This document shows, one piece after another, positions 5,616-7,294 of a stretch of 7,294 nucleotides of DNA. Every line of letters starts with the position of its first letter. The stretch's first letter is position 1. The position numbers were made by a program, and so were the translations under genes. The DNA is from an uncultured Rhodopirellula sp. GTDB taxonomy: Bacteria > Planctomycetota > Planctomycetia > Pirellulales > Pirellulaceae. Where the stretch lies: positions 1-7,294 of the forward strand of contig CAJXTM010000168.1 in NCBI GenBank assembly GCA_913061385.1, written 5' to 3'. The notes under the pieces were generated by a model. The model was not told the origin of the DNA, did not search any database, and worked only from the letters and a program-made list of their open reading frames with translations.

Positions 5616-6176
5616 ATGAATTTAAGAAAACGGACAGCCTTATTGCTCTGGAGCCTCACCGCAGGAGCGATCCTTGTAGCGCCGGGTGCCTGGTCTGTGC
5701 TGGCACAGGACGCCCGCCCCAACGATCCCCCTACGGAAGATGCACCCTACAAACCAAAGACCAAACGTGAGCTTCAGCGGCAGCTCACCAAATTGCAATT
5801 CGACGTCACCCAAAACGAAGGCACCGAACCTGCCTTCAAGAACCGCTACTGGAACAACAAGAAAAAGGGGGCTTACAACTGCGTTGTATGCGATCGTGAA
5901 TTGTTCACCAGCAACACCAAGTACAAATCGGGAACCGGATGGCCAAGCTTCTACGCTCCTTATAAATCAGCCAATGTGGCTTACCGAGTTGACAACAAAT
6001 TCTTCTACAAGCGAATCGAAGTCCACTGTTCAAGATGCGAGGCCCACCTCGGGCACGTTTTCGATGATGGCCCAAAGCCGTCAGGCAAACGATACTGCAT
6101 GAACAGCGCCGCGATGAAGTTCATTGAAACTCGGGCAACAACGAAAAAGCCAACAACTGCAGAAAAATCTGAATAG
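5616..6176 (+). CDS. msrB: Exported peptide-methionine (R)-S-oxide reductase MsrB
   Basis: 186 codons, ATG at 5616 to TAG at 6174-6176. Residues 1-30 are a Sec-type signal peptide (MNLRKR, hydrophobic core, V-L-A before Gln31), so the enzyme should act in the periplasm or outside the cell. The SelR/MsrB domain spans about 51-172: LTKLQFDVTQNEGTE (58-72), zinc pair CVVC (89-92), substrate-pocket motif GTGWPSFY (106-113), second zinc pair CSRC (138-141), AHLGHVFDDGP (143-153), and RYCMNSAAM (159-167) with catalytic Cys161. MsrB reduces methionine-R-sulfoxide in oxidised proteins back to methionine. The mature protein has only these five cysteines, so no separate resolving Cys is visible and recycling probably uses an outside reductant. 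The C-terminal tail (173-186) is Lys/Thr/Glu-rich. It appears monocistronic, with an RBS at 5604-5608. Confidence 0.97.
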   Translation: MNLRKRTALLLWSLTAGAILVAPGAWSVLAQDARPNDPPTEDAPYKPKTKRELQRQLTKLQFDVTQNEGTEPAFKNRYWNNKKKGAYNCVVCDRELFTSNTKYKSGTGWPSFYAPYKSANVAYRVDNKFFYKRIEVHCSRCEAHLGHVFDDGPKPSGKRYCMNSAAMKFIETRATTKKPTTAEKSE

Positions 6177-6304
6177 TCGGGTAAGCAGGCGATTCATCGT
6201 GTAAGTAACGAACGCCGCCATCGGCTCTCCCATGAGTGCGGTTCCTCCGAGAGCTTTAGCACTTGCATCGTTAAGCGTTGAATCAAACGAGCACAGGGCG
6301 CAGG

Positions 6305-6323
6305 TTGTCAAGCTTTATGACAA
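6305..6323. promoter_or_regulatory. Inverted repeat TTGTCA-N7-TGACAA (possible operator)
   Basis: Perfect 6-bp arms at 6305-6310 and 6318-6323 around AGCTTTA. The size and spacing fit a dimeric regulator site or a small hairpin. It is some 340 bp upstream of the peptidase start, so a direct regulatory role is uncertain. Confidence 0.3.
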
Positions 6324-6463
6324 GCGTTGCCCGCGGGGCGCGACACAGCCAGCCGGATCGCGAATCGTCGGTGTACATTTTTTGCAAGCAACAATGACCG
6401 GCAATTACCAGCTTCCTGGGACAATCGCTTCATGAGTGATGTGAGGAATCCGCGAGTCTAGAC

Positions 6464-6480
6464 CGTCTGTGGGGCAGACG
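6464..6480. other. Inverted repeat CGTCTG-TGGGG-CAGACG (hairpin)
   Basis: A perfect 6-bp stem with a 5-base loop. No T-run follows on the plus strand (CTGAAATCAA), so it is not a standard intrinsic terminator. Possible repetitive intergenic element or mRNA leader structure. Confidence 0.35.
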
Positions 6481-6660
6481 CTGAAATCAAGATCAGACAC
6501 TCGATGGCGTGCTATCGGCATTTCGCGAGAGCCCGCCTCCGAGCCTTCCGAGAGCATTCGCTTTTGAAATTACGTGTCATCCACGAAGTTTGAAGGTGCG
6601 AAAAAGTCTCCCGAAGACTAGATTACTGGCTTCTAAATCAATATTGCTGTGGAACCCAAC

Positions 6661-7248
6661 ATGACCCGCAACCGCAACACCAGCTATTTTTCACTCGCTG
6701 TCTTTCAATTCCTTGTACCGTTCGCATTTGTAGCGGCTGACGAACCGGCTGAAATCCAGCCCCCAGCCATCGATGCCGCTATGTTGACCATCAATCGGAT
6801 CTATGATGGTTCAGAATTCAGCGGCAAATCGTTCTCGGGTAAGTGGCTCTCTGACACGGACAGCTACACGACACTCGAAGCTACCGCTTCAGGTGCGCAA
6901 CAGATCGTCAGGCATGAGGCAGGCGCTGAAACAGTTGTGACGCTCGTCAACGCAGACGACCTGACACCGGCCCAATCCTCAAGCCCTCTAAAAGTCGAAG
7001 CCTACACTTTTTCACCAGACCAAAGTCTGCTGCTGATCTACACCAACAGCAAGAGAGTCTGGAGAAACAACACACGCGGCGACTACTGGGTTCTTGACCG
7101 CGCAGCTGGCCAACTGAAACAGTTGGGAGGCGAAATCCCACCGTCAACCATGATGTTTGCCAAGTTCTCTCCTTCGGGCAAGCAGATTGCCTATGTTCAC
7201 GACAACGATGTGTATGTGGAGGATCTACTGAATAGCACCATCCAGAAG
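6661..7248 (+). CDS. S9B dipeptidyl-peptidase IV-like protein, N-terminal part only (truncated by adapter)
   Basis: 196 genomic codons from ATG at 6661. A GTG at 6649 in frame would add four residues (MEPN), but the ATG gives a standard signal peptide (about 1-26, FAFVAA before Asp27), so the product is exported. The visible part is the start of the DPP IV N-terminal beta-propeller: LTINRIYDGSEF (42-53), SGKWLSDTDSYTTLE (59-73), the family-typical YTFSPDQSLLLIYTNSKRVW (115-134) with NNTRGDYWVLD (136-146), and the blade FAKFSPSGKQIAYVHDNDVY (166-185). In this family the propeller gates a C-terminal alpha/beta-hydrolase with a Ser-Asp-His triad, releasing N-terminal dipeptides; that domain lies outside the window, so activity cannot be judged. 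The frame appears to continue as LSLIHI and a stop, but those codons are sequencing adapter, not protein. Confidence 0.93.
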
Positions 7249-7294
7249 CTGTCTCTTATACACATCTGACGCTGCCGACGACTCCTTACGTGTA
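7249..7294 (-). other. Nextera read-1 adapter, i5 index and start of P5 (library artefact)
   Basis: CTGTCTCTTATACACATCT (7249-7267) is the reverse complement of the Tn5 mosaic end. GACGCTGCCGACGA (7268-7281) is the Nextera read-1 adapter, CTCCTTAC (7282-7289) matches the reverse complement of the i5 index I know as S505/N505 (GTAAGGAG), and GTGTA (7290-7294) begins the P5 sequence. It is synthetic; the genomic insert ends at about 7248. Confidence 0.98.

Larger units (their letters stand above)
6177..6660. other. Intergenic region, about 480 bp, with short inverted repeats and no convincing gene
   Basis: Gap between msrB and the peptidase gene, both on the plus strand. A 67-codon open frame (6232-6435) lacks any domain, signal peptide or ribosome binding site and is probably chance. 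Three inverted repeats are seen: TTGTCA/TGACAA at 6305-6323, CGTCTG/CAGACG at 6464-6480, and AGTCT/AGACT at 6605-6619. The last lies about 40 bp before the peptidase start. None is followed by a clear poly-T run, so I do not call a terminator for msrB. No tRNA or other RNA gene is recognised. Confidence 0.65.

Noticed and set aside
6232..6435. 67-codon plus-strand frame after msrB
   Set aside because: No motif, no Shine-Dalgarno, biased Ala/Arg/Pro composition and no operon context.

Overview
The window is one tagmentation fragment. Positions 1-28 and 7249-7294 are Nextera (Tn5) library adapter, so only about 29-7248 is genomic. The genomic part looks like a member of the Planctomycetota, probably a Pirellula/Rhodopirellula-type bacterium. 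This rests on a short membrane protein with the 'RFS-R-L---T---A-LG' N-terminal pattern that recurs in planctomycete proteins, an exported MsrB, an S9B dipeptidyl-peptidase-like protein with the VWR--TRGDYWVLD pattern, weak or absent Shine-Dalgarno sequences, and long, repeat-bearing intergenic DNA. The assignment is by recognition, not by a search.

Layout. (1) 29-1647, minus strand: a small membrane protein followed 21 bp later by a large exported protein. The large gene is open for 412 codons and runs off the left edge of the insert; it carries a 5 x 15-bp in-frame repeat. (2) 1648-2414: about 770 bp with no convincing gene, holding a 16-bp and a 22-bp tandem repeat and several short palindromes. 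(3) 2415-3101, plus strand: a single-pass membrane-anchored protein with a long acidic tail, not recognised by family. (4) 3316-5216, minus strand: a MalK/UgpC-type ABC ATPase followed 32 bp later by a TauE/SafE-type permease, an operon-like pair without ABC permease or binding-protein genes nearby. (5) 5217-5615: a divergent intergenic region with a possible hairpin and a possible msrB promoter. (6) 5616-6176, plus strand: an exported methionine-R-sulfoxide reductase. (7) 6177-6660: a gene-poor gap with inverted repeats. (8) 6661-7248, plus strand: the N-terminal 196 codons of an exported S9B peptidase-like protein, cut by the right adapter.

Working together. Most products are predicted to be membrane or exported: an envelope transporter pair, periplasmic repair of oxidised methionine, and a periplasmic or secreted peptidase. 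Nothing ties all the genes into one pathway. I did not find a convincing new defence, mobile or CRISPR system. The least expected items are the adapter-encoded protein tails, the long truncated gene at the left edge, the three minisatellites in the first 2.3 kb, the orphan ATPase/TauE pairing and the structured divergent gap at 5217-5615.
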